The translations under genes and the position numbers were made by a program. Below, one piece after another: positions 34,818 through 47,500 of a stretch of DNA of 64,000 nucleotides. How positions within the stretch are numbered: position 1 is the stretch's first letter; each line of letters begins with the position of its first letter. A model generated the notes under the pieces. It did not search any database and was not told the origin of the DNA. It was given only the letters and a program-made list of their open reading frames with translations. Where the stretch lies: NCBI GenBank assembly GCA_010279815.1, contig QEOQ01000640.1, forward strand, positions 1,198,778 to 1,262,777, in the 5' to 3' direction. This DNA comes from Brachionus plicatilis. Taxonomy: Eukaryota; Rotifera; Eurotatoria; Ploima; Brachionidae.

Positions 34818-35209
34818 TTTTTGTTTTTAAACAATAAATCGTTTATTAATTTATAATAAAAGGCTTTTATTTTTTATTAACAGGTGGTTAACAAACACTG
34901 TGATGCTTTTTTTAGTATGAGACAAAAAAAAATAATTTAATTAGTTGGATTACAGAATAAATTCAGCAAGTGTTTTGCTTGGATAGTGAAAAAATCGAAA
35001 ATTTAAGAAGGTTTTTTTATAACAATTTAAAAATAACTATTTTTTTGACCAATTTATGAAAAAAAAACTGTCTTTAATTTTCGATTTTTGGAAAAAAAAG
35101 ACATTTTTTCAAAACATTTTGAAATTTGAATTGGCCGTTTTTAATTTTACCAAATTTTACAAAAATCATCTCAAAATTCTGAAAATTTACTTCTTTTTCA
35201 CTTTTCGGA

Positions 35210-36300
35210 TTTTACGTTAATTTACGTAAAATGTGGTAAAATTTGGTTAATTTAAGGTGGAAACAATTTCCTTACCTTCACTTATATATTTCCATATCTT
35301 CACTAATATATTTCCATCGTCACTAATAAAATAAAGCTCCACTAATAATATATAGCTCCACTATATAATATATAATTTGGGGATCATCTAATCAATTTTA
35401 AATATAAATCGATAGTTTATAGTAATAATCAATTTTTTATTTTTAAACGACAAACAAACAAAAATTAAGAAACAAATAATGAGAAATTATAAGAAATAAT
35501 TAGAAAAATAAGCGACCAACAAACTTTTACATCCTAACAAGAGCCTTGATAGCTTTTTTAGGAGCACCACGCTTTCGTTTTTCTCCCATAGGCAAGTTCT
35601 TGATCTCGAGAAGAATGGCGAATAGCTTGAAATAGCTAGCAACGCCGATGATGCGCTTGCAAATGTTCGTTTTGTCATAGCTGGGACAACTACACTTGCT
35701 GTGGCGGAAGTCTTGATTGTTGAGTGTGACGACTCGGCACATGTTGATTCCACGGATGAAAACATCGAAGCTCTTCCAACTTGTCTTCTTCAGCTCGCTC
35801 TCATAGGTTGTAATATCGGTTGCTGATGATGTTCTTGGCGAGCATGAGCCACTTCCAGGCACTGTCTAAAAGCGGTGTTGTATCAGCAGTTGGAGTTTGG
35901 ACGAAGGCTTTGAGGTTGTCTTGATGGGCTATCGATGGGTCACGATCCGTAATCCAGGTATGAATAATCTCATCAGTTGACACTTGTGGAGTGAATCAAG
36001 TAAAAAAAAATCAAAGCTTACATTTCACGAAGACCATTAAAAGCAACTAAAAGACCGAAGTTTTTTTCCTCGTAATTCTCAGAATTGGTTAGTGATGACG
36101 AAATTATTTAGATGAGGTTTAATTAATTAGAGTAGACTTCGAAATATATAAGGTTCCATTTAATTTATAGTGTAGATTTATATAATTATACTCAAAAGGA
36201 AATTTATTAGATGAAGAATAGATATTAATTAGATGATGAATTGGAAATATATTAGTGAAGGTAGAAAATAATAGCCATTTACGGTATTTTACGTAATTTT
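35210..36300. mobile_element. MULE-like element fragment with inverted ends
   Basis: The left end has TTACGTAAAATG, then CCTTCACTTATATATTTCCA; the right end, reverse-complemented, has TTACGTAAAATACCG, then CCTTCACTAATATATTTCCA. Between them is a SWIM-domain transposase tail on the minus strand. The size, about 1.1 kb, shows strong internal loss. Confidence 0.6.
35527..35983 (-). pseudogene. SWIM zinc-finger end of a MULE-type transposase
   Basis: Two overlapping frames: 35983-35801 (DNLKAFVQTPTADTT, then LLDSAWKWLMLAKNII) and 35862-35527, with MCRVVTLNNQDFRHSKCSCP, SYDKTNICKRIIGVAS and the basic tail KRKRGAPKKAIKAL. The pattern C-x-C-x7-C followed by K and R matches the SWIM finger CxCx(n)CxH, but the His is Arg here. 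SWIM fingers sit at the C-terminus of many Mutator-like transposases and bind DNA. The GC content is above that of its surroundings. A frameshift separates the pieces. It could instead derive from a host SWIM protein. Confidence 0.6.
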
Positions 36301-36463
36301 TCGTAAAATACTCTTATGAAATCACCACTGTATGTTGCCCAATATTTGCATTGGATTAATCTGCAGAGTAAAAAGGAAATATTATTCTATGAAAAAATTT
36401 AAATTCGAATGAGATAAACAAATGATTTGGTCAAAAAGTCTATAAAAAGAAAATGAAAGCTTT

Positions 36464-37060
36464 CATAATATTACATCATTTCTTGTATGTAAGAAAATGT
36501 AAGATAACATAATCAACACATCAAAATGTGTGGTTATGCATCATGGTCATAAAAACAAAAAATTTCCTTATTTTATTAATGGTAAGCATTTATCAACGTC
36601 AGAAACCGAAAGAGATCTTGGAGTTATTTTCAATACAAATCTTAAATGGAAAAATCAAGTGATAGAGGCTACAAACAAAGCAAATCAAATGTTAGGTCGC
36701 ATCAGGAAATCATTCGCTCGTTTTAATAGAATTGGTTGAAAAAAGTAACAATCTTAATGTCACAAAAAAACAAGGAAGAGGTCACTGCTTCAAATATCAC
36801 AAAGAAATTTCGAGGCTCAAACATAGAGATAACTTTTTTTTTCAACAGAACCGCTAACACATGGAACTCGCTGCCAAATGAATTGGTTGAAGCCCCCAAT
36901 GTTAACAACTTTAAAGCAGGCATTGATTGCTGGATAAGCAGCATTTTTCATTTTCTTACATACAAGAAATGATGTAATATTATGTAAGCTTACATTTTCT
37001 GACGTAAAATTACGTAAAATGATGTAATCTTACCCATTATACAGTTTAACCTTAAACACT
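36464..37060. mobile_element. LINE fragment between inverted repeats
   Basis: Arms at 36464-36503 and 36949-36984 are inverted copies built around ACATCATTTCTTGTATGTAA. To the right the sequence continues into an end, TTACGTAAAATGATGTAATC then TTACCCATTATACAGTTTAA, that resembles the terminus of the element at 57816-58622. A LINE reverse-transcriptase piece lies inside the arms. Confidence 0.65.
36510..36940 (+). pseudogene. Internally deleted LINE reverse transcriptase
   Basis: The first part (VVMHHGHKNKKFPYFINGKH, then ETERDLGVIFNTNLKWKNQV) is the thumb region of a Jockey/CR1-group reverse transcriptase. The second (FFFNRTANTWNSLPNELVEA, then NVNNFKAGIDCW) is the extreme C-terminus of the same type of protein. 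About 150 residues that normally lie between are missing, and a stop separates the two. The join sits near 36740. Confidence 0.85.
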
Positions 37061-37381
37061 GTATGCAACACAATCTAAAAAGAACTCAATCTACAAATAA
37101 TTTAAAAACTGGATTTATCTGATATAGATAAAACATAAATTTTCTCTTTAATGTTTAATTTTTCAATAATTTTTTAAAACAATAAAATTAATTTTTTGTT
37201 CTTTTATTTAGATATTAATTTATTAAAATAACGGGAACTAAGCTCTTTAAAATTTAAACTACTATTAAATGTAAAGTTAAATCAATAATGTATTTTTTAA
37301 AAAAAATTATATAATCTCCACCTCATTGTGGATATGATTATCGTTCAAAATATTGTTCATGATGAAGGAATGGAAATAGAA

Positions 37382-38441
37382 TTAAAGCTTGAAAATTTCA
37401 AAAAAATAATCATAAAAATGCAATGAAGCTATGATGCCATCCACAGATCTAGTTTTTTCTTCGGCATTTGAGTAATCTACCGGTTTACCATTCCTCTGTG
37501 TGAGCTTACCACCCATGTTGTTTAATATAGCATTCGGTGCACATAAATCCCATTTGTAAATTTTAGATGAGTGTAAATAAAGATCGCTTTTATTATCTAA
37601 TAGACTAAGAGTTTTGTACCCTGAGCCTCCAGCAGGTATTATTATAGCATTTTTGATTTTATCACCGATTATTTCATTAACTTTTTCGGCATGCGATCTT
37701 GAAACAATTATCTTTTTTTGATTTACTGGCTTTGTCAAACCATCGTTTTTTGGTTTCTCAAAAAATGAACTCACTTAAAAAAGATTAGGAAAAAATTTAA
37801 TCGAAAATAAAAAGTTTACCTGTTCTGTTTGTGAAAGGGTTATGAATTATACCAGCCTTGGGCATTCCAATTTGAGCAATACAGAACATGACAGTGACAT
37901 ACTCTACCAAATTTTGGGAATATTCTTGTGTTGCATCCAATGGATCAATCCAAACATTTATCTCAAGAGTAGATTTAATTAAATCATCTGACTTTGCCTT
38001 GTAGTTATCGCATTTAGACATGTAAAATTTGAGGTCAAATTTGGAATTTTTTTGGTCATTTTCTTCAGAATTTATTTTCAAAGTTGGAAATTTATTCTTG
38101 AGAGTTTCAGTCAAAATTGTATGAGACTCAAAGTCAGCTTTTGTAACCACACTATTATCTTTTTCTTTATGCTCCACTTTAAAATTAGACATTTTTCTTA
38201 ATTGTACAATTTTTTGACCAGCTTCCTTAATAAGACACTCTCCAAAGTGGAATAACTCATTTAGATTTATTTGTCCATCATTGATTTGCTTTTTAAATAA
38301 TCGATCTTGTTGATCACGATCTTTTTGTCCAGCATTAAATGTGAAAAATTTAACCGATGACCAAGTAATGGCAAATACAAAAAATAAACTAAGCAAATAT
38401 TTGGTCCTAAGCTTCATGAAAAAATTTGCATTTGGTTTCAT
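37382..38441 (-). CDS. BPNT2: Golgi-resident PAP phosphatase (BPNT2/IMPAD1), 337 aa
   Basis: Two exons, 38441-37820 and 37773-37382, joined across a 46-nt intron in matching phase. The human protein has 359 residues. An N-terminal signal-anchor (TKYLLSLFFVFAITWSSV) makes it a type II membrane protein with a lumenal catalytic domain. Inositol-monophosphatase-superfamily motifs are present: KDNSVVTKADFESH, INSEEN, the metal-binding WIDPLDATQEYS, and the second metal site YKWDLCAPNAIL. The stretch IIPAGGSGYKTLSLLD is characteristic of BPNT2. The enzyme hydrolyses the 3'-phosphate of PAP, the by-product of Golgi sulfotransferases, and so supports glycosaminoglycan sulfation. Catalytic residues look intact. 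The segment after HNPF is shorter than in vertebrates. Its start lies about 3.1 kb from the divergently transcribed intersectin gene. Confidence 0.93.
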
Positions 38442-41400
38442 TTTAAAAATAATATTGAAAACAGATTGGCATGTAAGGTCTAAAATGAAATATTCACAGA
38501 GTACACTTAATAATTTATATTTTCGCTTGGAATGTTAAAAATAAAATTATAATTTTGATATTTAAATTAATTTTCTATATTCTAAAATTTAATTAATTGA
38601 GCTTGAACATGTCTCATTGTTAATTCATTATATGTTTAACAAAAATTCTCATTTTGTTTTTCAAATATTTTTAAAAAAATTCAATTTTTTTTAATATTTT
38701 TTAAATGAAGTATTAAAATAAGGTCAAAATAGAAAAATTTATTTTAAATTCTAGAATTTAAAAATTTCAAATCGACTGGCTCATCCCATTAAATAGCCTA
38801 TTTTATCTTATTTGTATACATCCTGTATATAATTACTTATTTTTACGATGATTTGTTTAAAAACATGATATCATTTTATAAAGTTTGAATATTTTAACTT
38901 TAAAGGTACAGTTCAAATTTTGAAGACAAAATTAATTGCAGTAAAATTTAATCATAAATAATTTAATCAAACGACATGTAAATTTTTTTACATTAATTAT
39001 GTAATATAGCTAAAATAAATTTCTTATTTTTAACAGTAAAAGATAAAAAATTAGTAAAATAAAAAATTATTTTTTTATTTTTTTTCTACTAATAAATTAA
39101 AATTATATTTTGCTATAGTAATAGAAATTCATATGCAAAAAATTTCTAATTTTGTCACCAATAGTTGTGAATATTCTCTTTAAAAGTTATATAATCTAAA
39201 TTTATCTAAGCATAAGCAAAGAGAGAGACATAATTAAAATATTTGTTTCGTCCTGATATAAATAATTCAACAGAGTTTTGCTAAAACTTTTCCACATCAA
39301 TTTCAACAAAGCATGCCATAAAACAATTAATTAAATTAAACTAATGGTATTCTGAGATTATTTTTTTAGGGCAAACAAACAACTGGACCCAGCTTTGAAA
39401 ATATCATAAGTCGAGTTTAGTAAACAATAATAAAAAGATAAGTTTTAATTTATTGTGTTATTTAATTTTATTAGATTTATCTCTTTGGAGAGATGAAATG
39501 AATAGCTTAACGTCATCTATATCTCTTGAAACTTAATCTTTGTCTAGTTTGTGAGATTACAGTAATCGAAAAATTTTTCTGCGTCTAAATTAACATATCT
39601 GTCAAGGCGCAATAGCACCCCTTTGTGTGTAGCTTCAATTTTTAAATTATTTATTTTCATCAAGTTTTAAAAAATAATGACATTGATTAAAATCGATTTT
39701 AATCTTATGTTTTTGTCAAACAAGGACATAACTTTTAAAATTTGTATTTTTATTCAAAGGTTAAATAAAATCGTTTGTCTAGTCTTAAATTTTTGGGTCA
39801 AGTGATTAATTTTGGGCTTAAAAAAGATGGATTTTTTTTGAATGATTTTTTATCAAAATTCGTTTATTTTCTGACTATATAATTAAATAAACATGTGCCA
39901 AGTTACCTTTAATCAACTTTTCCATTATCTCAGTTAACAAAATTTTGTTTTCAACATTAAGTTGTAAAAAAGAATGTCGGATTAGACCCAATTTTTCCCA
40001 TTCCTAAATATTTGACTAGAATTAGAAGAAAAATTATTTAAAAGTCCTTGAAACTAGAATTAAAACATGGAAAGCTTTTCACTATTTAAATAGACTATTG
40101 ACTGAAAAAATGAAAATATGCACATAAGGCTGCTTAAAAGACCATTTTAATGACAATGACCGACTAAAGCATTGATTAGCTCTGCATATTTTTAATCCTT
40201 GTCCCAAGATCTTCAAAATAAGCTTAAATTTGTCTTCTAACTTATGGAAAATATTGTGGAGAGCGATACATTGGGGTCTCATACGACTTAATTCTTTCGG
40301 CTTGGCCACTTTCAAGTATGTAATGCCAAATTTCACGGAATTATTAAGAAAGTTTTCACCAAAATATCCACTATAGTTTAGACAACATCAATTAAAATAA
40401 ATTAGTTATTGTAAATTTAATTTTTTTTATCTAAATAATTAAAAGTTTTTTTAAAGCTTGGAATATTAAAATATTGCTTCATTTAAATCTTTGTTTTCAG
40501 AGAAACCTCAAAGAAAATTTTTGTCTCAGGAAAGAGTAAAATAATTTTCTTGATCTAAATACTTCTTGAGTCACAATAAATATAAAGAGGTTACAAAAAA
40601 TAATTTAAAAAAATTTATTCGACCTTTAAATCTTCAAAAACAATTCAATTGATTTCTTATGAATTTTGCATAAAAGATTTGTTTATCTTTTTTCGATACC
40701 CTTTAATTGATGAACAAAAATCATAAGTATTTTGTCAAAAGTTTAATAATAAGCTATTTTTAATATGAAGTATTTCGAGTGGGCAGCTGCTTTAGCTGAT
40801 ACAACAAAGAATTAGAACTACATTTACATTTATAAGTGTAATATTTTTGACAAACAAATTTAGATTCAAAAATTTAGCCAATATTATATTTTGTGCTACA
40901 AATATTATACCCAAATCGAACATAGTAAAGAGCAGGCTTCAAAAAAAAATTTAAATGTAAAAAATTAATCATTAAGATGAATGAAAAAGGGGCATTTGAG
41001 CATTTATCTGGCAATTCAGCCAAGAAAAAATTTTAATTAATTCATGATAAATTAAAGTCAAAAGAAGTTTTTATCTTGTCCCAAAGATTTAGGAATTAAA
41101 CTATTGATTTTGTAAGTTATAAAATATAAAATTTTAATAATAAATTATAAAAATTTATATTAAAAGCGTTTTTATTTGTTTGTCAAAATAAAGATAAACA
41201 AACTCTAGATAATATATCACATAAAAGGCAAGAAATTAAATTGGGGATTCTTCAATTTTTTTTTAACGATATATCTAATTTTTATTAAAATTTTATTATT
41301 TAATTTCTACTAGAAACAAAACTTAATTACATAATAAATTTTGAAATATTCATCATAGACTCGTTTAAAATTTTCTCTATTTTTGAGACTAGATTCAAAT

Positions 41401-41543
41401 ACTTTAATAAATTATGTATTAAAATTTTGCATTTTGTTTTCTCTAATTCTGATTGCTTTTTTACTCTTATTTGATTGCAATTATAAAAAATCATATACTT
41501 GATTAACACCAAGCCGATTGATCTGTCACAAAGCATTAAAAAA
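38442..41543. other. Divergent intergenic region of BPNT2 and intersectin
   Basis: Three kilobases of AT-rich DNA between two divergent genes, expected to contain both promoters. The ORFs at 40082-40336 and 41327-41599 have no recognisable family. I see no repeat arms or RNA gene. Confidence 0.45.
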
Positions 41544-44500
41544 ATGGACAACCCAGAGACATGGAAAATAACAGCCGAAGAACGTACCAAACACAACACA
41601 ACCTTTTCTCAATTGAACCCATTAAACGGAACTATGCTAAGTGGCGAACAAGTAAAACCATTTTTTTTGAAGTCAGGTCTACCCACGCCAGTATTGGGTC
41701 AAATATGGAACTTGGCTGATTTGAACAAAGACGGTTGTTTGGACCGAAAAGAATTCAGTATTGCATGCTTTTTGATAAAAAAAGTTCTCACCAGTCAACA
41801 AGGTCCAGCAATACTTCCGGTTACATGTCCCAAATCGCTACAAGTTGATCCGGTTTCAGTGGCACCATCTTCTATAATCGCAAACACTCCTCTAATTGCA
41901 CCATCGTCAAATCCTAATAATAAACCTCAAGCATCGTCAACACCGATTTTTTCGAATAACTTTCCGCAAGCTAATCAAATTCCGATTTCCGGAATATCAA
42001 GTGCTCCTCCAGTAGCTTCTGCTCCTAATATGACTATGCCGATGATTACACCGACTCCGGGCCTTCCCTCTTTTCCGACTAATTTCGTCAGTCCACCGCC
42101 AAGTACCAACATAGCAGCGTCGGTAGCATCTCAACCTTTAACAGCAGGTGCTATATTCACTCCACTTGCAGCTGTAAATACAAATTTGTAAGTTAAATTT
42201 TATAAAAAAAATGAAGAAAATTTTTAAATGTTAAATGTTTAATTAGTTTTAATCGTCATTTACTGTTTAATTTGTAAGTCGAATTAGTTGGCTTTTTTAA
42301 CACTATAGCATGTTTTGAACTAGTCTAGCCTTTTTAACATAAAATGCTCTTTTAAAGTCCTTTTCACCTTGAAATTTTTCATTACTTCTTTTCAAAAGAA
42401 ATAAAATTTTTAAAATTTAGACCGAATCCATTGATTCCAATTCCCAGTACTTCAAGAACTAAATATGGTCAAATGTTTCAGAGTAATGACATCGGATCAA
42501 CTGGTTTTTTGACTGGGCAACAAGCTAAGACTATTTTAATGCAGTCTGGTCTTGCACAGAATATTTTAATTCAAATTTGGTAAATATAATTTTTTTTTGG
42601 AAATTTTATCAGTATCAAATTAAGTTAATATTTTTTTTATTTGATTTGAATAATTAATGATTACGAAGCAATCATGCAAAAATCGTCTAATCAAAAAGAT
42701 CAAGTTAACTTTTTTCTTATTTTATCGATAACGCACAGGAGATTGTCAAAGTACTAAGAAAAAGCAATTTTAATTTTCAATTCTTTTCTGAAATTAAATA
42801 ATTTTTAAAGCTTTTTTTAAATTTTTTAATTGAAGGTACAATATTTAAAAAAAATTGTTTGATTTAATTAAAGTGGTTAGGTTTGGAAATTCTTAATTTT
42901 ACAAATTTTCTCAAAAATTTAAGAAATTTGTTTTATTTTTTAATTTAAAGTAAGATTTAATCATGTAAACCTAAAATCAAGAGTTATTAGTTTTGATCAA
43001 TAATCCGATAAAATAATTAATTTAAAACTTAGTAACATTTAACTTTTGGGTTTAGCTTTTTAAATTTGAATATCTATTATTTGCACATAATTAATTACAA
43101 TTCCATTAAATTTTCAAGTAAAAATAAACTTTTTAGATTTTTAGAACTCCCTGAATTTTCTTTTAATGATGTTTGTTCGAATAATTGATGAAGCCATAAA
43201 TTAATATTTAAAAAATTTAAGCAAAGAATATATCGTCTAAATTTGTCTTTTTTTTATTACTTAAAATAGAATAATATTAAAATACATATATTTTTTTTTC
43301 ATAACTGGTTCGGAATAAGTTAATGAAATATTTTTTTGATAAACTTAATTAAATAATTTATTTAGTATTTATTTTTTTTTATCAAATTTTTTTTAAAATA
43401 GATAAATTGTATCACTTGATCCATTAAATGTGTCTCTTGAGTAAAGTCTCTGTTAAAACTGTAAAAAGCCTTTTTGTATATTTTGTATCTCGATTTAAAA
43501 GAAATTTTTTTTCTCGAGACGGGGCTAGAAAATTTACTATACTTTTATTAATATTTTTATGAAAGTGAAATATTTAGAACCAAAAACATCATATGTAAAA
43601 AATTATTTTTGATCAACAATATTTTTATTTTAATATTGTACTATGATATTAATGAAATAATATATTTTTTTTACAATGTATCAAGTATAATATATTGGCT
43701 GATATGTTTGAAACATTCCTTAAAACAAGCCTATGTAAAAAATTTCTACTCTTTAGAATTTAATTTTAAAAAATTGGGAAAAAATAACACTTTTCAATTA
43801 AGCCAATAAATTTTTTGTGTTAAAGGGAAAACATTTTCTTGTCTTTTAAGTTCAATTTTCTTTAAGGAATTTAGTTGACCATGACAACGAATTGGAAGTT
43901 TTTTTTCCATTTTTCTCTCCTTGTGGAATATTAGATCATTCCATTAAATTTTCAATGTGTCAGGCTTGTGTATCTCAAGAATCCTGCTCAGACTTCCACA
44001 GTGAAATGTGTACACATTGAAAGCCATTTTCTGGACTTATTGACATTTGTAAGAGTTTGACTACAAATTTCTCACCAAAATATATAATAACCTCTAGTTA
44101 TTTCAGCATGTCGTTTTTAATTTTCTTTTGACTTATTTATCCTTTTTTTTATTTATTTTTTATTTTATTTTATCTTATTTAACTTTATTTTAATATTTTT
44201 ATATTCTGAAGGAGCATTAGCTCGGTACAGATATACAAATAAATAAATATAATAAATATTAAACAAAAAAAAATTTTTCGAAAAAGCGTAAGTTGTTCCT
44301 TTGTACTCCTAGCGTGTGTTGTTCAGTATTTTATCTCAGGAAAAAAAAATTTGTAATTTTTATCTAAATTTTTTTTTTTAACTTAATAGCATACAATTAA
44401 ATGTGTGTTTCTAAGTTTGTGTGCTCATCAGGATTTGAATGTGTATTGGTCACATTTGAGTGTGTGGTGCTTAAGTTCACCCTTCAGACATTCTCCAACA

Positions 44501-47500
44501 TTCGCTTCATACGTGTTTAAGCTTTGTTTTCTTGCTATAGCTGGTTGACTTCCATGCTGATCAAAGTTTAGCAAATGTACTCTTTGCCATAAGTCTATTC
44601 CTACTGTATCTATGAGTAACCATAGATGTAATGATGGTTCTTTCTTAGTATGTGAATTTCCTTACATATTCGATTGTTGTACCATCGATGGTGATCGCGG
44701 TATCTTATTTGGTGTTTATGCTGATGACTTTCATTTTGGCCGCATTAATATCAATTCCAGTTGGTTTAGCGTTGTTTGCAAAATCTTGCGTCTTCATATG
44801 CATATAGGTTTCTTTATTAGATATTAGCACCAGATCATCCGCAAAGTCTAAGTCTTCAAGTTTTTATGTTAATCCCCATTGTATACCCTCGCAGTGCTAG
44901 TTGTTTTCTTCGTGACATAGTCAATTAGTAATCGGAGATAAACAATGCGGTATTTTATGAATTTTAAAATACCGCATTGCCCCCCGTAAAAATTCCCCCG
45001 TAAATTTTTCCCCTTTTTTTTTTCTCCCCCTTTATTTTTTCCCCCGTAAATTTTTCCCCTTTTTTTATTTTCCCCTTTACTGAAATTCCCCTTTTTAAAA
45101 ATTTTATTCTATGAACAATATTATTTTTTTAAATCTTCTTTAGAAAAAATTTTACTGGTCACAATATTAAATTTGATTTTTGAAAAAACAGACAAAAAAA
45201 TATATTATTTGATTATATTCTTAAATTTTTAAAATGGTAAAAGTTAAATTTGTAAACAAAAAATTAAAAATTTCAAATTTGAATTTTAAAATAAATATAA
45301 ATTATAAAAAATGAAATTATCGAATTTACTTAAATTTTTACGAGTAAATATTAATTAATTTAATTAGCACAAAGGTGTTTATCAGGAATTATCGAAGATA
45401 AATATGTCGCTTTTTAAACTTTTTTTAGCGTATTCGTAAAACTATAAAGTGTTTTTTAATTAGATCATTTTATTATTTTTCGTTTTTTTCAATTTAATTA
45501 CTCAAAAATGTTTAAAAATGATAAATTATTTGATTAATTATAAAAGGGGAATTTTTTTATAGGGGAAATCAATTAAGAGGGAAAATTAATAAGGGGGAAA
45601 ATCTTTAACGGGGAAAATCTTTAATGGGGAAATTTTAAAAGGGGAAAATTTGGAGGGGGAAAATTTAAAGGGGGAATATCCATGTAGAATCAAACAATGC
45701 ACCCTTGTCTGAATCATGTACTCATTTTGAAGCTCTCAGAGTGTCTTTTTTTCCAGAATCACGCTATACTCAAATTTATCCTAGAAAATTTCTATCAAGT
45801 TAACTATCTTCTGTGGCAGGACACAAGATCTTAATATTACCCACAATGTTTCTCTGTGTATGCTATCAAAGGCTTTCTTTAAGTCAATGAAGTTAAGATA
45901 CAAGGGGCTATTCCATTCCAGGCTTAGTTCAATGATGTTCCTTAGTTCAAATATCTGGTCTATGCATCCTCTATCTCACCTAAATCTTGCTTGTTCTTCT
46001 CTTAGTATAACATTCAAAGCGTTCCTGATTCTTTCCAAAATTATACTGCAGAACGCCTTGCTTGCATTTGAAGCAGTGTCATTCCTCGCCAATTGTCACA
46101 AATCATTTCATTTCCTTTCTTAGAGAGCTTGATTATAAGACCTATGGGATGATTTCTTGCCATATCTTCCTTGAGAGGCTTTGCAATATTTTGATTATTC
46201 CTTCAGTTTTCAACATTTACGCCGTGACTCCGTCAATTTCTGGGGCTTTTGTGTTCTTCAGGGTGTTCAACGCAGCCTCTTTTTATTCTTGTCTAGGAAC
46301 TTTTTTGTCAATATTCTATTTTGTAAGGACTCTTTAAGCTCTGGTCTATTTAGTACTTCTCTTTAGTGCTCTCACCATCTTTGTGCCTTTCAGTTGTTAA
46401 GATACGAGGGAATGTGAAATTTTAGTACAAAAATTACACTACAGAAAGTAAAAACTTTATAATTTCTTTTCTAATTGTGCAAAAATGGTTCTGCAAAAAG
46501 TACAATACTGTACAAATTTGTACAAACGAATTCCGATCTCTGCAAAAACTCTACAAATTTATTGCATAGTTTAATCAAGGATGTTTTGATTGCAGAGTTT
46601 TTGCAGAGCTTGGAATTCTTTTGTACAAATTTGTACAGTATTGTACTTTTTGCAGAACCATTTTTGCACAATTAGNNNNNNNNNNNNNNNNNNNNNNNNN
46701 NNNNNNNNNNNNNNNNNNNNNNNNNNNNNNNNNNNNNNNNNNNNNNNNNNNNNNNNNNNNNNNNNNNNNNNNNNNNNNNNNNNNNNNNNNNNNNNNNNNN
46801 NNNNNNNNNNNNNNNNNNNNNNNNNNNNNNNNNNNNNNNNNNNNNNNNNNNNNNNNNNNNNNNNNNNNNNNNNNNNNNNNNNNNNNNNNNNNNNNNNNNN
46901 NNNNNNNNNNNNNNNNNNNNNNNNNNNNNNNNNNNNNNNNNNNNNNNNNNNNNNNNNNNNNNAAAATAAAAAAGTAAGATAAATTAAAATTAAAATAAAG
47001 TAAAAAAAATTAAAGTAAACAGACTTGTGTGTAAATAAAAAATTTAAGTCATTTTTTGGTGAGTGAAGTCAATCACTTAAGATGTATTTTTTTAAGGTAA
47101 AGTCTATTGACTTGACATAAGAATTTTTTTGAATTATGAACAGTGTTTTAAAAAATTAGTTAAAAAAAAACACAGCCTTAAATTTCTAGATCATGACATA
47201 TTCATAATCAAACTTAATCTACTTGAAAAATTTAAGTTTTTAAGTGTTTATATTTTAAACTAAAATTTCTCTAAACTTCAAATATACAAGTCAAAATTTA
47301 AAAGTCAACTCAAATGACTTAACTTTAAAAAAAAAAATTATAAAGTTAAGTACGTGACTTGACTTTGACTTGATGACTTCGGCACAAGTCTGCCAAAGGT
47401 CCTCAATCTTGTTTCATTTAATTTATTAAATAGCAAAACTTCTACAAAATTCTCAACAAATTAATTCAATTATCTTGAAGGAATTTAGCTGACCACGACA

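Noticed and set aside
40082..40336. 84-codon minus-strand ORF
   Set aside because: No family resemblance, no splice context, isolated in intergenic DNA; not enough to call.
44612..44827. Plus-strand ORF
   Set aside because: Antisense of the LINE reverse-transcriptase catalytic block.
46471..46982. ORFs on both strands at the palindrome and across the N run
   Set aside because: Mirror images produced by the palindrome, extended artificially through N.
47000..47400. GACTTT-rich region as a regulatory array
   Set aside because: The same words occur in other intergenic and intronic repeats (14.4 and 18.9-19.5 kb), so a dispersed repeat is the simpler reading.
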